Notes: generated by a model not told the origin, from the sequence alone. A DNA stretch of 59,111 nt from Symbiodinium natans (GCA_905221605.1 CAJNDS010002336.1:426208-485318); one strand, 5' to 3'; numbered from the stretch's first letter, positions 21,421 through 31,679 are shown. Numbers and translations are program-made.

Positions 21421-21557
21421 AATGAAGGTAAAAGTGCGACCTAGTGTTCACTCGCACGACAGGACTGTTCGTCCCAAGGCGCAGCAAAACGCGCGTTCGT
21501 CATTAGCCTTGGCTTTGCCAACCCGGACGACCGCCAACGGCTCCAAAACAGGGAATA

Positions 21558-21665
21558 ATATGGGTATTTCTCAAAATGGGGGTACCCCTTGTTTACCCAG
21601 ATAGAATAGAATCCCCTTAAAGGGACCCCCAAAAAGGGTACTCCCATTTTCGGAAACCCTCATAT
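21558..21665. mobile_element. MITE-like element family A, copy 4
   Basis: The left end ATATGGGTATTTCTCAAAAT and the right end (GGTACTCCCATTTTCGGAAA, then CCCTCATAT) are imperfect inverses. The internal GATAGAATAGAATCCCC box is shared with the copies at 32815 and 57511. Confidence 0.75.
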
Positions 21666-21988
21666 AGTGAAGGGCCCTTCATTGCGAAATGCGCCCAAAT
21701 CAGCTGCCGAGATTGCACAACCCAATTCTGCGGCATACACATCTCTGGTTTGGCAGATGCAGCTTGAAACAATGCCGCTCTACACCCTAGGCCCTATACT
21801 CTACACTGTTTGACGGGCTAGGATCCTTGAGCTCCTGCCTGTTGGCCCAAGAGTGTGCAAACGTCAGCCGCATGCATGACCTCAACCAAGCTGCTCGTGA
21901 GTGTTTGCAGGAACTGCCGATGCCGGAACTGAGGCTTACAACTTGAACTCTCGAATCTTGCTGGATTGCGTGCAGGATTTCCGATGAG

Positions 21989-22708
21989 CTATTGCTTTTT
22001 GAGGTCTGCCAGCTTTGCATCCAAATCAGCATTTAACTGCCGTAGGTTCATCCTCTGGGAAGTAGCCAAGAAGTAAAAGCAGTACACAAAGGTCACAAGC
22101 GTGATGCCTACTATAACCCAGAAAGATGGCCGATCCCCTAACCGAGCACGCAGCAGGAAGATGATGGCTGCCAGCATGAGAACGATCCCTGCGAAGCAGA
22201 AGATGATGGGTATCGAGCATCGCCTGCCAAGCCATAGGATCACAGCTCTGACGTCGGTTGTGAAGCACAGGAGGTAGAGGTTTATCGTGAGAAGGACCAC
22301 CGAAGCCATCAGGAGCAGCACGGACAAGTAGCTCGTCATCAGCACCGCTTCGAGCAGAACCGGATCTTGAATCTCTGCTGTTAAGAAGCTGGCCGAGACC
22401 GAGCACATGAATGCAGCCAACACCGCAACGTTGATCCACACAGGCTCGATCTTGCTCTTGATGTCATCGCCGTTCTCCATCAAAGCAGCAACCTTTGCCG
22501 ATGATAAGAACTTGGTGTCTCTGCCATCCTGCACGAGTTGAAGCTCTGATGTCCGCTTGGCGTCACTAGGTGGCGATGCATCTTGCGTCTCCACTGTAAC
22601 GACAGCTGATGCCATGAGAGCGCTTAACAGTACCTCAGTCTTGACACCCTGGTCGAGCACCCTGTCCAGAGCTGCCTGCCTGAGCCGAAGAAACAACTGC
22701 GTGAGCAC
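21989..22708 (-). CDS. Polytopic membrane protein, partial (probable 3' exon)
   Basis: The frame is 239 codons long and ends at TAG (21989-21991). The usual ORF start is a GTG. Reading further upstream gives no in-frame ATG before a TAG near 22775, so this is probably the last exon of a longer gene, entered at an acceptor such as TTTCAAG or CGACAG just upstream. A stand-alone protein would have to start at Met32. Predicted layout: N-terminal helix (residues 1-30), soluble linker (40-88), four hydrophobic segments at about 91-112, 121-148, 165-186 and 195-216, and a charged, coiled-coil-like C-tail (221-239, leucines at regular spacing, ending in DLKKQ). I recognise no named family; a transporter/channel accessory or receptor-like role is only a guess. 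It lies in an ITS-poor island, and no operon-like partner is present. Confidence 0.55.
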   Translation of the reverse strand: MLTQLFLRLRQAALDRVLDQGVKTEVLLSALMASAVVTVETQDASPPSDAKRTSELQLVQDGRDTKFLSSAKVAALMENGDDIKSKIEPVWINVAVLAAFMCSVSASFLTAEIQDPVLLEAVLMTSYLSVLLLMASVVLLTINLYLLCFTTDVRAVILWLGRRCSIPIIFCFAGIVLMLAAIIFLLRARLGDRPSFWVIVGITLVTFVYCFYFLATSQRMNLRQLNADLDAKLADLKKQ

Positions 22709-22827
22709 TAACTGTCGCAGATGTGCACATGGCGAGTTCTTGAAATCATGGCCCCCTTTTTGGGCTAGCTACCCGAGATACTGGGTCCCATATGGCTCCG
22801 TAAAACCCGAAGCCCTCTAGACCCTAA

Positions 22828-22853
22828 CCCCCCCCCTCCCCGGCAAAAAAAAA
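22828..22853. repeat. Poly-C then poly-A tract
   Basis: A C-rich run followed by nine A, the same composite seen at 16224, 33703 and 55222. Confidence 0.75.
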
Positions 22854-22986
22854 CCCATAAACACTCAAACCCCTAAAAACCCCACAACAAAATAACTAAA
22901 CACAAAAGCCCTGTATTAAAACAAATCCAAGACAACTAAACCCGAAACCCTAAACCCTCATCAACTCGAAGGCACCTGTGGCTCCG

Positions 22987-23061
22987 ATAACCCTAAACCC
23001 TAAACCCTAAACCCTAAACCCTAAACCCTAAACCCTAAACCCTAAACCCTAAACCCTAAAC
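22987..23061 (-). repeat. ITS array, CCCTAAA x ~10, flanked by direct repeats
   Basis: Lies between two copies of CTCGAAGGCACC(T/C)GTGGCTCCGAT (22965 and 23094). Confidence 0.92.
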
Positions 23062-23195
23062 AGCCCTTTAAAACAAAAACGAAACCCTAAGCCCTCGAAG
23101 GCACCCGTGGCTCCGATGACCACCGGCCGAGGGAAGAGGACCAGACGCTCGATCAGCGCGGCGCCCGCCTCGTTCAGCCGCAACGAGGCTCTTGA

Positions 23196-23390
23196 GGGTT
23201 TTTGGGGTTTAGGGTTTGGGGTTTAGGGCTAGGGTTTAGGGTTTAGGGTTTGGGGTTTGGGGTTTGGGGTTTGGGGTTTAGGGTTTAGGGTTTAGGGTTT
23301 AGGGTTTAGGGTTTAGGGGTTAGGGGTTAGGGGTTAGGGTTTAGGGTTTAGGGGGTCAGGGGGTTTAGGTTTAGGATTTAGGGTTCAAGA
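23196..23390 (+). repeat. ITS field with TTTGGGG and TTAGGGG blocks
   Basis: Canonical units interleave with four consecutive TTTGGGG and three consecutive TTAGGGG units. Confidence 0.88.
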
Positions 23391-23576
23391 GCTACTGGTC
23401 GAGCAGCTTCTCGTTTAGGCTCGTCGCTTAGAACATCGAAAAATACCCACCCACCCGGAGTTCCCGTAACATTGAGAAAATACAAAGTTTCTTCTTATGA
23501 TTGGGATGGCTCAAAAACAAGACTACTGACCACCACTTAACAAACCAGAAGGTGGAAATCCGAAACGAAAGGGTTT

Positions 23577-23745
23577 AGTGTCTCAAGAGTTTAGGGTCTC
23601 AAGGGTTTAGGGTCTCAAGGGTTTAGGGTCTCAAGGGTTTAGGGTCTCAGGGGTTTAGGGTCTCAAGGGTTTAGGGTCTCAAGGGTTTAGGGTCTCAGGG
23701 GTTTATGGGCTCAAGGGTTTAGGGTCTCAAGGGTTTAGGGTCTCA
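23577..23745 (+). repeat. 16-bp minisatellite, ~10 units
   Basis: GGGTTTAGGGTCTCAA repeats with a few GGGGTTTA variants. It is half telomeric word, half TCTCAAG, so a telomere-derived composite has been amplified. Confidence 0.9.
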
Positions 23746-23764
23746 GGGTTCACACCCTACGCCG

Positions 23765-24035
23765 CCGGGCCTACCCACGAATTCTTGGGCCTATCATTTT
23801 TGGGGCCTATGCCCACGAATTTGGGTGCCTTGCCCATGAGATTTTGGGCCTTGCCCAAGAAATAATGGGCCTTGCCCACAAACTAAAGGCCCAAAAAATC
23901 GTGGGCACAGGCCCAAAAACTCATGGGCAAAGGCCAAAAAAATTGTGGGCATAGGCCTAAATCCGCCAAATGGGTCTGGCTCACGAATTTTCGGGCCTTG
24001 CCCACGAAAACATGGGCCTTGCCCACGACTACCTT
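23765..24035. repeat. Inverted 21/22-bp minisatellite, locus 1
   Basis: Units of GGGCCTTGCCCACGAAAA-like sequence run forward (about 23785-23885), then inverted (GGCCCAAAAAATCGTGGGCA, about 23888-23960), then forward again (about 23995-24030). The minus-strand 85-residue frame with GQGPK repeats is a by-product of the near-21-bp period. Confidence 0.85.
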
Positions 24036-24379
24036 TAAGGTTGACAAACAATGTTTAGGGTTTAGGGGGTCAGGGGGTTTAGGGTTTAGGGTGTAGGAAG
24101 TTTAAGGTGACAGTAGATCGGTTTTTAAGAGCGTAGGGTTTGCAGGGTTTAGGGTTTGGGGCATCTTACGGCCTTCAGGGCGTAGAGGTGTTGGAGCTGA
24201 CGAGGGCTTTGGAGCTAGGTGTTAAGATGGGTTTAGGGTGTAGGGTTAGGGTTAACGGGTTTTGAATTGGACTTAACAGTCAATGTGTCATCGGGCTTGG
24301 GTTTAGGGTTGAAGGCTGAGGGGAGGTAACCTAGACAAGGCCAGTCAGAGGGGCCCTAAACCCTGAACTCTAAACCCTA

Positions 24380-24490
24380 AAGCCTAAAGCCTAAAGCCTA
24401 AAGCCTAAAGCCTAAAGCCTAAACCCTAAACCCTAAACCCTAAACCCTAACCCTGAACCCTAAACCCTAAACCCCAAACCCCAAACCCCA
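24380..24490 (-). repeat. ITS array with CCTAAAG block
   Basis: Six to seven consecutive CCTAAAG units precede canonical CCCTAAA units. Confidence 0.88.
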
Positions 24491-24571
24491 ACTTTGTAGA
24501 GCCAAGCATCGTTGATCAGCTGCTTGGCAGCCTCGGGACCTGGCGCGCGACATTGAAGCTCTGCTGGTTTA

Positions 24572-24706
24572 CCACGAATTGCTAAAGAAACCCCAAAAAC
24601 GTAAAAAATAAAAATAACATTCTTCCTTATGCGGGTAATATAGGAACTATTAACTTGCATGTTTTTGCTTTTTTTTTGAGGGGGGGTTCTTAAGCAAACA
24701 GTAGTG
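24572..24706. mobile_element. MITE-like element family E, copy 3
   Basis: The right end GGGGTTCTTAAGCAAACAGT is intact and preceded by T- then G-tracts. The left end (ATTGCTAAAGAAACCCC, 24578-24594) is a degraded inverse. Confidence 0.55.
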
Positions 24707-24709
24707 TAT

Positions 24710-25055
24710 CAGGCTTCTAGGGTTTAGGGCTCTTAGGTTTCTTGGGGTTTAGAGGGTAGTTAGGGCTTACAGTGTAGGGTTTATAGGATTTGTACGTAGA
24801 CTTTGTAGGGGCCATAGGGCTTATATGTCATAGGTTCTTTTGTGTGGCATGGACTTTTAAGTGTAACTGGGCAATCCCAATTGAATTTCTTCTCTCCTCT
24901 CCAAAAAGGAGACTTCGACAGCAAACCCCTGCGACACATGTGCAGCTTGCGGCGGTCGGTGGCTGCCCAGGTGCATCGAAAGGGTTTAGGGTTTGCCAAG
25001 GGAGCCCCCGTTTGTTGAGTTCAGCAGACTGGTGGATCTCGGGCTGGAGCTGGAA
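24710..25055. other. Unique spacer, nothing recognised
   Basis: ITS-poor. Overlapping frames on both strands (72 and 94 residues) have no recognisable motif. Confidence 0.4.
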
Positions 25056-25439
25056 CTCAAACCCTAAACCCTAAACCCCAAACCCTAAACCCTAAACCCT
25101 AAACCCTATATGTCATCAAGGACGGCGCACGGCGTTGGGCCCTTTCAGACGGCCAGCCTCTGTGGGAGGTACCGGACAAAAGGTACAAGAGCCTTCTCTT
25201 CGCATGGAAGATTTAGGGTTTAGTTTAGGGTTTAGGGTTTAGGGTTTAGGGTTTAGGGGACAAGGTCTCGCTGCATCTGGGTTGTCAAGGGGTTTGTAAG
25301 GTTTGTACAGGGGCTGGTAGGGCGAATGTGGTTCAGACGGGCTTTTAGGGTTTAGGGCAGCTCACTCCGAACCCCAAGATGACTTCCGTCTGGGAATCTT
25401 TGTTGCTTAAGAAGGGCTTACAGGGCACAGAAGCCCTGA

Positions 25440-25506
25440 ACCCTAAACCCTAAACCCTAAACCTCAACCCTAAACCCTAAACCCTAAACCCTAAACCCTA
25501 AACCCC
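25440..25506 (-). repeat. ITS array, CCCTAAA x ~9, flanked by direct repeats
   Basis: Flanked by AGAAGCCCTGA(A/G)CCCTA on both sides (25429 and 25520). Confidence 0.9.
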
Positions 25507-25799
25507 AGTCATGACTACGAGAAGCCCTGAGCCCTATCCCGAGCGCCCTGAGCCGGTCTTTTTGGTGCGCGGAACCCTCGAACCCTACAACCCTAAAACC
25601 CTAAAAACCCTAAAAACCCTAAAAACTTAAAACCCTGAAGCCCTGAAACCCTAAAACCCTAAAACCCGAAAACCCCTAAAACCCCTAAACCCGTCAACCC
25701 CTAAACCCCAGGCCTTTATAAAGCACAGTCAATCCTCAAAACCTTACGATACCCGGAGGCCCTCATGGGGCGCTTGGGGAGGTTTCGATTCCACCCTAA

Positions 25800-25955
25800 G
25801 CCCTAAACCCCGAACCCTGAACCCTGAACCCTAAACCCTAAACCCTAAACCTTAACCCTAAACCCTAAACCCTAAACCCTAAACCCTAAACCCTAAACCC
25901 TAAACCCTAAACCCTAAACCCTAAACCCTAAACCCCAACCCTAAACCCTAGGACC
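25800..25955 (-). repeat. ITS array, CCCTAAA x ~20
   Basis: A long run with occasional CCCTGAA, CCCCAA and CCTTAA units. Confidence 0.92.
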
Positions 25956-26359
25956 ACCTGCAGCACCCAGTGCGAGTGCCTTGCATCATCGTCTTCAAGT
26001 CGAAGCCGCTGGATAAGACCTGGCCAGCTGCGCCTAAACCCTAAACCCCAAACCCTAACCCTAAACCCTAGGGTGAGGATGCAAATGCCTAGCTGGCATG
26101 TTCTGCTTCGAAAAGGCGACAATGTGAGTGATGACAGGGGCCTGAGCTTGTGATAAATCCTGAGGATCACCGCCGTAGAAGCGGACAGGCAAGAATGCAC
26201 CCCATATTCTTGCTGAGCGTTTTGGGATGAGTCAGAGTTACTGTGCTCGTAACGCATCGAAATCGCAGGCAGGGGAAGCTGCGAATCTGTCAACTGGCAG
26301 CACTCCCGCTCCTGCCCCGCCGCTCAAGTCAGCAGTCACGCGCATAGTTCGAAAACAAC

Positions 26360-26488
26360 CCTAAGCCCTAAACCCTAAACCCTAAACCCTAAATAACCCT
26401 AAGCCCTAAGCCCTAAACCCTAAACCCTAAACCCTAAACCCTAAATAACCCTAAGCCCTAAACCCTAAACCCTAAACCCTAAACCCTA
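26360..26488 (-). repeat. ITS array with repeated TAAATAACCCTAAGCCC junction
   Basis: The non-canonical junction word occurs twice, about 55 bp apart, separated by canonical units, so part of the array was duplicated as a block. Confidence 0.85.
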
Positions 26489-26596
26489 CAGTAAACCGCA
26501 CCATTTCCTAGACGCAACCTTGCGCTTCACTCCTGGCCTTGCTGTTCCCCACGAGGGCCAGAGCGCCCGAGCACTCCAAAAGGTCCTGTTCGTGCG

Positions 26597-26689
26597 TTTA
26601 GGGTTTAGGGTTTAGGGTTTAGGGTTTAGGGTTTAGGGTTTAGGGTTTAGGGTTTAGGGTTTAGGGTTTAGGGTTTAGGGTTTAGGGCC
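26597..26689 (+). repeat. ITS array, TTTAGGG x 13, flanked by 16-bp direct repeats
   Basis: Perfect heptamers bounded by CCTGTTCGTGCGTTTA at 26585-26600 and 26688-26703. Confidence 0.95.
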
Positions 26690-26822
26690 TGTTCGTGCGT
26701 TTATAAGATTTGGCTGCACTTAGGAGGGTAGCTATAAATTAAATTTTTAGCTGCCTTACTAGGAAACCCAGTAAACCCAAAATGGCCAAGGATCTAAAGT
26801 TACAGTAAAGCACCACAAAGAA

Positions 26823-26992
26823 GATTTGGGGTTTAGGGTTTAGGGCTTGGGGTTCGGGGTTTAGGGTTTGGGGTTTAGGGTTTGGGGTTTAGGATTTGGG
26901 GTTTAGGGTTTAGGGTTCGGGGTTTAGGGTTTGGGGTTCGGGGTTTAGGGTTTGGGGTTTAGGATTTGGGGCTTCGGGGTTTGTGGTTCAGC
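26823..26992 (+). repeat. ITS field with TTTGGGG/TTTAGGA higher-order units
   Basis: GGTTTAGGGTTTGGGGTTTA followed by GGATTTGGGG recurs two to three times with TTCGGGG variants. Confidence 0.85.
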
Positions 26993-27118
26993 TCACTCCG
27001 GCACTAAGGCCCTGCGGGATCCACTTCCCCAACGCAAGCAGCGCAGAAATCCTTCCCCCAGAGCCGGGTTTGAGGGTTTAGGGTTTAGGGTTTAGGGTTT
27101 AGCCTGTAAGCCCTCCCT

Positions 27119-27216
27119 TTGGGATGTTCCCCCTATACGAACAGTCCTTAATAGGGATGATCATAGGGGTTGTATAAGCCGTATTAGGGACTGTAGTATA
27201 GGGGGGAACATCCCAA
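27119..27216. mobile_element. MITE-like element family C, copy 1 (best)
   Basis: Terminal inverted repeats of about 35 bp: left TTGGGATGTTCCCCCTATAC followed by GAACAGTCCTTAATAGGGA; the right is its near-perfect inverse, ending GGGGGGAACATCCCAA. Core about 25 bp. Total 98 bp. Non-coding. Confidence 0.8.
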
Positions 27217-27544
27217 CCCATACTCTGCATCCGAACAGCCGGAAGCCCCATACAGACTTTAACCCCGAAGCAGGGGCGCTTCCTTCTCGGCCTCCAGGAG
27301 ACACTCATAGGCCTCGTGGAGCCTGGGCCAAAGCACGACCAACTGGAGACGAACTAGGGATTAGGGTTTAGGGTTTAAAGTTTAGGGTTTAGGGTTGAGG
27401 GTGAAGGGATTAGGGTTTAGGGTGCAGTATGGCGGTTAGGGTCTAAGGTAGAGGGAGGATTGGATGAGGTGATGCCATTTCCCAACATGAAACTATCAGA
27501 CCTGCGCGCCCACTCATCCCAAGTGCGAACCGACTCTGACCCCG

Positions 27545-27620
27545 GCAGCGTTAGAAACTTCAGGGTTTAGGGTTTAGGGTTTAGGGTTTAGGGTTTACGG
27601 TTTAGGGTTTAGGGTTTAGG
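27545..27620 (+). repeat. ITS array, TTTAGGG x ~8
   Basis: Last ITS before the 4-kb ITS-free satellite region. Confidence 0.88.
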
Positions 27621-27674
27621 TTCGAAGGTTGAGAGTCGAGGGTGTAGGGCTCCATTGCCAACTGTCAACCTGAA

Positions 27675-30600
27675 GGCACAACAACACCATGCAGGAGTTG
27701 TGACAAGACTCTCGGCTGTCTCATGCGGTGATACCAGCAGAGCTCACAAGAAGCCAGCTGGGAAAAGAGCATGGCCACAGCGAAGCTGTTGGCAATGCAG
27801 TCTCTGCAGCCCGTAGCACCAGGAGGCCATACTCGGACCCCACGGTGACTCTGGGTGCAGAATGCGCAGCCTCTGTGTCCTAGCAATATCTCACGAAACA
27901 CACACTATCTCCAAGGTTGTGGAAGGCCCACATCAGCGTGAGCTGAGTAAAGCTGAATCACTGACAGTGCTCATATGACCGTCGTGAAAGGTGTCTCATC
28001 ATGCTGGGCCACTAGCGGAGCTCGCACAACAAACTTCAAGCACTTCAGCACCATGGACTGTAACAAACTCTTGGCTGTCTCATGCGGTGATACCAGCAGA
28101 GCTCACAAGAAGCCAGCTGGGAAAAGAGCATGGCCACAGCGAAGCTGTTGGCAATGCAGTCTCTGCAGCCCGTAGCACCAGGAGGCCATACTCGGACCCC
28201 ACGGTGACTCTGGGTGCAGAATGTGCAGCCTCTGTGTCCTAGCAATATCTCACGAAAACAACACTATCTCCAAGGTTGTGGAAGGCCCACATCAGCGTGA
28301 GCTGAGTAAAGCTGAATCACTGACAGTGCTCATATGACCGTCGTGAAAGGTGTCTCATCATGCTGGGCCACTAGCGGAGCTCGCACAACAAACTTCAAGC
28401 ACACTTCAGCACCATGGACTGTAACAAACTCTTGGCTGTCTCATGCGGTGATACCAGCAGAGCTCACAAGAAGCCAGCTGGGAAAAGAGCATGGCCACAG
28501 CGAAGCTGTTGGCAATGCAGTCTCTGCAGCCCGTAGCACCAGGAGGCCATACTCGGACCCCACAGTGACTCTGGGTGCAGAATGTGCAGCCTCTGTGTCC
28601 TAGCAATATCTCACGAAAACAACACTATCTCCAAGGTTGTGGAAGGCCCACATCAGCGTGAGCTGAGTAAAGCTGAATCACTGACAGTGCTCATATGACC
28701 GTCGTGAAAGTGAAAGGTGTCTCATCATGCTGGGCCACTAGCGGAGCTCGCACAACAAACTTCAAGCACTTCAGCACCATGGACTGTAACAAACTCTTGG
28801 CTGGCTCATGCGGTGATACCAGCAGAGCTCACAAGAAGCCAGCTGGGAAAAGAGCATGGCCACAGCGAAGCTGTTGCAGTCTCTGCAGCCCGTAGCACCA
28901 GAGGCCATACTCGGACCCCACAGTGACTCTGGGTGCAGAATGCGCAGCCTCTGTGTCCTAGCAATATCTCACGAAAACAACACTCTCTCTAAGGTTGCGG
29001 AAGGCCCACATCAGCGTGAGCTGAGTAAAGCTGAATCACTGACAGTGCTCATATGACCGTCGTGAAAGGTGTCTCATCATGCTGGGCCACTAGCGGAGCT
29101 CGCACAACAAACTTCAAGCACTTCAGCACCATGGACTGTAACAAACTCTTGGCTGTCTCATGCGGTGATACCAGCAGAGCTCACAAGAAGCCAGCTGGGA
29201 AAAGAGCATGGCCACAGCGAAGCTGTTGGCAATGCAGTCTCTGCAGCCCGTAGCACCAGGAGGCCATACTCGGACCCCACGGTGACTCTGGGTGCAGAAT
29301 GCGCAGCCTCTGTGTCCTAGCAATATCTCACGAAAACAACACTATCTCCAAGGTTGTGGAAGGCCCACATCAGCGTGAGCTGAGTAAAGCTGAATCACTG
29401 ACAGTGCTCATATGACCGTCGTGAAAGGTGTCTCATCATGCTGGGCCACCAGCGGAGCTAGCAAAACATCAAACTTCAAGCACTTCAGCACCATGGACTG
29501 TAACAAATCTTGGCTGTCTCATGCGGTGATACCAGCAGAGCTCACAAGAAGCCAGCTGGGAAAAGAGCATGGCCACAGCGAAGCTGTTGGCAATGCAGTC
29601 TCTGCAGCCCGTAGCACCAGGAGGCCATATTCGGGACCCCACGGTGACTCTGGGTGCAGAATGCGCAGCCTCTGTGTCCTAGCAGTATCTACCTCAGAAA
29701 ACAACAATCTCCAAGCCTGCGACAGGCCCACATCAGCGTGAGCTGAGTAAAGCTGAATCACTGACAGTGCTCATATGACCGTCGTGAAAGGTGTCTCATC
29801 ATGCTGGGCCACTAGCGGAGCTCGCACAACAAACTTCAAGCACTTCAGCACCATGGACTGTAACAAACTCTTGGCTGTCTCATGCGGTGATACCAGCAGA
29901 GCTCACAAGAAGCCAGCTGGGAAAAGAGCATGGCCACAGCGAAGCTGTTGCAATGCAGTCTCTGCAGCCCGTAGCACCAGGAGGCCATACTCGGACCCCA
30001 CGGTGACTCTGGGTGCAGAATGCGCAGCCTCTGTGTCCTAGCAATATCTCACGAAAACAACACTGTCTCCAAGGTTGTGGAAGGCCCACATCAGCGTGAG
30101 CTGAGTAAAGCTGAATCACTGACAGTGCTCATATGACCGTCGTGAAAGGTGTCTCATCATGCTGGGCCACTAGCGGAGCTCGCACAACAAACTTCAAGCA
30201 CTTCAGCACCATGGACTGTAACAAACTCTTGGCTGTCTCATGCGGTGATACCAGCAGAGCTCACAAGAAGCCAGCTGGGAAAAGAGCATGGCCACAGCGA
30301 AGCTGTTGGCAATGCAGTCTCTGCAGCCCGTAGCACCAGGAGGCCATACTCGGACCCCACGGTGACTCTGGGTGCAGAATGTGCAGCCTCTGTGTCCTAG
30401 CAATATCTCACGAAAACAACACTATCTCCAAGGTTGTGGAAGGCCCACATCAGCGTGAGCTGAGTAAAGCTGAATCACTGACAGTGCTCATATGACCGTC
30501 GTGAAAGTGAAAGGTGTCTCATCATGCTGGGCCACTAGCGGAGCTCGCACAACAAACTTCAAGCACTTCAGCACCATGGACTGTAACAAACTCTTGGCTG

Positions 30601-31205
30601 GCTCATGCGGTGATACCAGCAGAGCTCACAAGAAGCCAGCTGGGAAAAGAGCATGGCCACAGCGAAGCTGTTGCAGTCTCTGCAGCCCGTAGCACCAGAG
30701 GCCATACTCGGACCCCACAGTGACTCTGGGTGCAGAATGCGCAGCCTCTGTGTCCTAGCAATATCTCACGAAAACAACACTCTCTCTAAGGTTGCGGAAG
30801 GCCCACATCAGCGTGAGCTGAGTAAAGCTGAATCACTGACAGTGCTCATATGACCGTCGTGAAAGGTGTCTCATCATGCTGGGCCACTAGCGGAGCTCGC
30901 ACAACAAACTTCAAGCACTTCAGCACCATGGACTGTAACAAACTCTTGGCTGTCTCATGCGGTGATAGCAGCAGAGCTCACAAGAAGCCAGCTGGGAAAA
31001 GAGCATGGCCACAGCGAAGCTGTTGGCAATGCAGTCTCTGCAGCCCGTAGCACCAGGAGGCCATACTCGGACCCCACGGTGACTCTGGGTGCAGAATGCG
31101 CAGCCTCTGTGTCCTAGCAATATCTCACGAAAACAACACTGTCTCCAAGGTTGTGGAAGGCCCACATCAGCGTGAGCTGAGTAAAGCTGAATCACTGACA
31201 GTGCT
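27675..31205. repeat. ~359-bp satellite: nine full units plus a truncated first unit
   Basis: Anchoring on ATGACCGTCGTGAAAG gives unit starts at 27975, 28334, 28695, 29053, 29412, 29775, 30133, 30492 and 30850 (spacings 359, 361, 358, 359, 363, 358, 359, 358). A left unit lacking its first ~60 bp begins near 27675. Homology stops at 31205. Each unit holds open frames of 66-91 codons on both strands, but 358/359/361 bp is not divisible by three and every frame stops within the unit, so this is a satellite rather than a repeated protein. I found no SL RNA, 5S or U6 signature in the unit. Units 28695 and 30492 share a private set of variants. Confidence 0.95.
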
Positions 31206-31222
31206 GCTCTGGAAACACAGCT

Positions 31223-31408
31223 TCACTCCGTGAAAGAATCAATGTCGGGATGTCCGGCCGAATGGTTAATCAAGTCGGCTCCCTTCCGTAGGAGGGAGAT
31301 TGCGGGTGCACTATCGCAACTCTGTTGCAATTTTAGGTAGATCATTGCAAACAACGAATACGACAAGATGAGAAACAGTTTGTTCAAATGACAACAATTT
31401 AAAGGCAA
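31223..31408 (-). pseudogene. Possible terminal-exon remnant (ankyrin-like words)
   Basis: A 61-codon frame directly flanks the satellite and ends at TGA. Its C-terminal half includes ISLLRKGADLINHSAG, loosely resembling the LL-x-KGAD-x-N signature of an ankyrin repeat, but the TPLHxAA half is missing. The N-terminal half is hydrophobic. Dinoflagellate genomes carry many ankyrin genes, so a captured fragment is possible. Chance is equally plausible. Confidence 0.15.
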
Positions 31409-31570
31409 TGGTTAGATACACACATCACACTGAGGTGGAAAATAGGCACATGATAACTATAGTTGAGTTTCGAGGATGGGAGTTTGAATCCAACAGAAAC
31501 GCAACATAGGTCGATAAATCGACGTGGGACAGGTCTTGCCCAGCTGCTGCTTGGTAAGTTGAGCGAGAGA

Positions 31571-31628
31571 ACGAGAGAGAGAGAGAGAGAGAGAGCAAAC
31601 AAAACATATCAAAAAGGATGGAGGGAGA

Positions 31629-31679
<51 letters not shown>

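Noticed and set aside
27675-31205. Tandem SL RNA / 5S / U6 gene cluster
   Set aside because: None of the expected conserved sequences (spliced leader, 5S internal control region, U6 core) is visible in the 359-bp unit on either strand.
31252-31312. tRNA-like segment (CGGCCGAATGGTTAATC with a possible anticodon stem)
   Set aside because: The D-loop would be far too long, no T-arm GGTTCGA follows at the right distance, and no acceptor pairing closes it.
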